NCBI GenBank assembly: GCA_023393815.1
Contig: JAEXBU010000091.1
Location: forward strand, 1 to 5,184
From: Bacillota bacterium
GTDB lineage: Bacteria > Bacillota > Clostridia > Tissierellales > Peptoniphilaceae
Direction: 5' to 3'
DNA length: 5,184 nucleotides
A model generated the notes under the pieces. That model made no database searches and was not told where the DNA came from. It saw nothing but the letters and a program-made list of their open reading frames with translations. Below, one piece after another: positions 4,586 through 5,184 of this stretch (within the stretch, counting starts at the first letter, position 1; every line of letters begins with the position of its first letter). Made by a program: the position numbers and the translations under genes.

Positions 4586-5184
4586 TAAAAGTTCACCGTC
4601 TTTACGACGCTCCCGTCGATGCGCATTACAGCTTTATCCCCCGAACGACCTTGCACAGGATAGGAGACGGAGGAACCTCCGCCGACTTCTTCGTGATTGA
4701 CGACGCGATCGCTTCCGCCGGACTGAACGATTACTTCGATCTCGTGGGTATTTCCATCGTCCGGAACTTTATAAGAGATATTTTTATGGCTTGTCGCATG
4801 GGTATTCGTGTTTTCTTCATCCGTACTTTCTTCATTCCCCGGACGCTTGCTGACAATGATATCTACGGACGTTCCTTGTTTGACCTGATTTCCGCTATTG
4901 TATTGCTGCCATACGACTTCACCGGGCCCTACAGAAATATCTTCCCGCTCTTCGACATTGCCCAACTTCAACCCTTGTTCTTTTAAAAGCGCCCTCGCTT
5001 TTTCCACGGATACGCCCTTTAAGTTCGGAACGACGGTAGTCTTGTCATCTTGTCCTTTGCTCATTACCACGTGTACACTGTCGCCCTTGGCCAATTCTTC
5101 GTTTGATTTCGGCGTTTGACGAATAATGCGATCGGTCGGAACTTGTTCGCTAAATTCCGTTTTGTCTACGACTAAGTTTAATCC
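4585..5184 (-). CDS. prkC: PASTA-domain Ser/Thr protein kinase (PrkC/PknB family), C-terminal 199 residues, 5' end outside window
   Basis: The frame is open from the window edge to the TAA at 4587-4585; the kinase and membrane segment lie outside, so the kinase identity rests on these extracellular domains and on gene order. Within the visible fragment, residues 1-44 are the end of one PASTA domain (Q-T-P, then G-D-S-V-H-V-V-M-S-K-G). Residues 51-113 are a complete PASTA domain, starting V-V-P-N-L-K-G and ending V-D-I-I-V-S-K. A Ser/Thr/Glu/Asn-rich linker (about 114-135) follows. The last 64 residues form a beta-rich domain ending V-V-K-T-V-N-F, like the terminal Ig-like domain of Gram-positive PASTA kinases. 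PASTA domains bind muropeptides and peptidoglycan outside the cell. A TTG at 5094 looks like a possible start but lies mid-PASTA and is internal. It is directly followed by rsgA, as prkC-cpgA in B. subtilis. A penicillin-binding protein with PASTA domains is the alternative, but the rsgA neighbour argues against it. Confidence 0.9.
   Translation of the reverse strand, partial: GLNLVVDKTEFSEQVPTDRIIRQTPKSNEELAKGDSVHVVMSKGQDDKTTVVPNLKGVSVEKARALLKEQGLKLGNVEEREDISVGPGEVVWQQYNSGNQVKQGTSVDIIVSKRPGNEESTDEENTNTHATSHKNISYKVPDDGNTHEIEVIVQSGGSDRVVNHEEVGGGSSVSYPVQGRSGDKAVMRIDGSVVKTVNF

Noticed and set aside
4651..4986. Plus-strand open frame of 111 codons antisense to the kinase gene
   Set aside because: It lies fully opposite the PASTA coding region, has no ribosome binding site and resembles no family; it is a shadow of the real gene.
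5092..5094. TTG as a start of a short 169-residue PASTA protein
   Set aside because: The frame continues open to the window edge with PASTA-like sequence upstream, so this is an internal leucine codon of the kinase gene.
1..5184. A novel defence, mobile or CRISPR-type system
   Set aside because: All genes belong to known core families in a conserved order; there are no direct repeat arrays, transposase motifs, attachment sites or unrecognised gene clusters.

Overview
The window is a conserved core-genome stretch of a low-to-mid GC Gram-positive bacterium (Bacillota). The gene order matches the Bacillus subtilis block prkC-cpgA(rsgA)-rpe-thiN, rpmB on the opposite strand, then yloU(asp23)-yloV(fakA). 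A four-cysteine ribosomal protein L28, the absence of a spoVM-like gene, and strong AAAGGAG/GGAGG ribosome binding sites fit an anaerobic lineage such as Clostridia or Tissierellia (possibly Peptoniphilaceae) better than Bacillus itself. That placement is inferred, not proven.

Layout from right to left on the minus strand: the 3' end of a PASTA-domain Ser/Thr kinase (5184-4585), rsgA (4585-3701), rpe (3710-3069) and thiN (3072-2437). These genes overlap by 1, 10 and 4 bases, so they form one translationally coupled operon. It ends in an intrinsic terminator that starts at the thiN stop codon. On the plus strand, rpmB (1172-1363) is followed, after its own terminator-like hairpin, by a D-2-hydroxyacid dehydrogenase gene (1419-2366). 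That gene converges on thiN and ends in a bidirectional UUCG-loop terminator. On the minus strand again, asp23 (1033-680) and the first 223 codons of fakA (669-1) form a second operon. Asp23 and rpmB are fired by back-to-back extended -10 promoters in the 138-base gap 1034-1171.

The minus-strand kinase operon joins signalling (a PASTA kinase sensing cell-wall material), ribosome assembly (RsgA GTPase), the pentose phosphate pathway (Rpe) and thiamine diphosphate synthesis (ThiN). The thiN product is the cofactor of transketolase, which works next to Rpe. The asp23-fakA pair belongs to envelope and fatty-acid salvage functions. The dehydrogenase is the one gene outside the canonical block, so it is the most accessory-looking element here.

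I see no mobile element, CRISPR array, tRNA or rRNA, and nothing that looks like a new multi-gene system. No stretch longer than 300 bases lacks a gene. The points worth a second look are the dehydrogenase insertion and its read-through-dependent expression, the divergent promoter pair, a 20-bp perfect palindrome in early fakA, a terminator-like hairpin inside asp23, and a serine in place of asparagine in the RsgA G4 motif.
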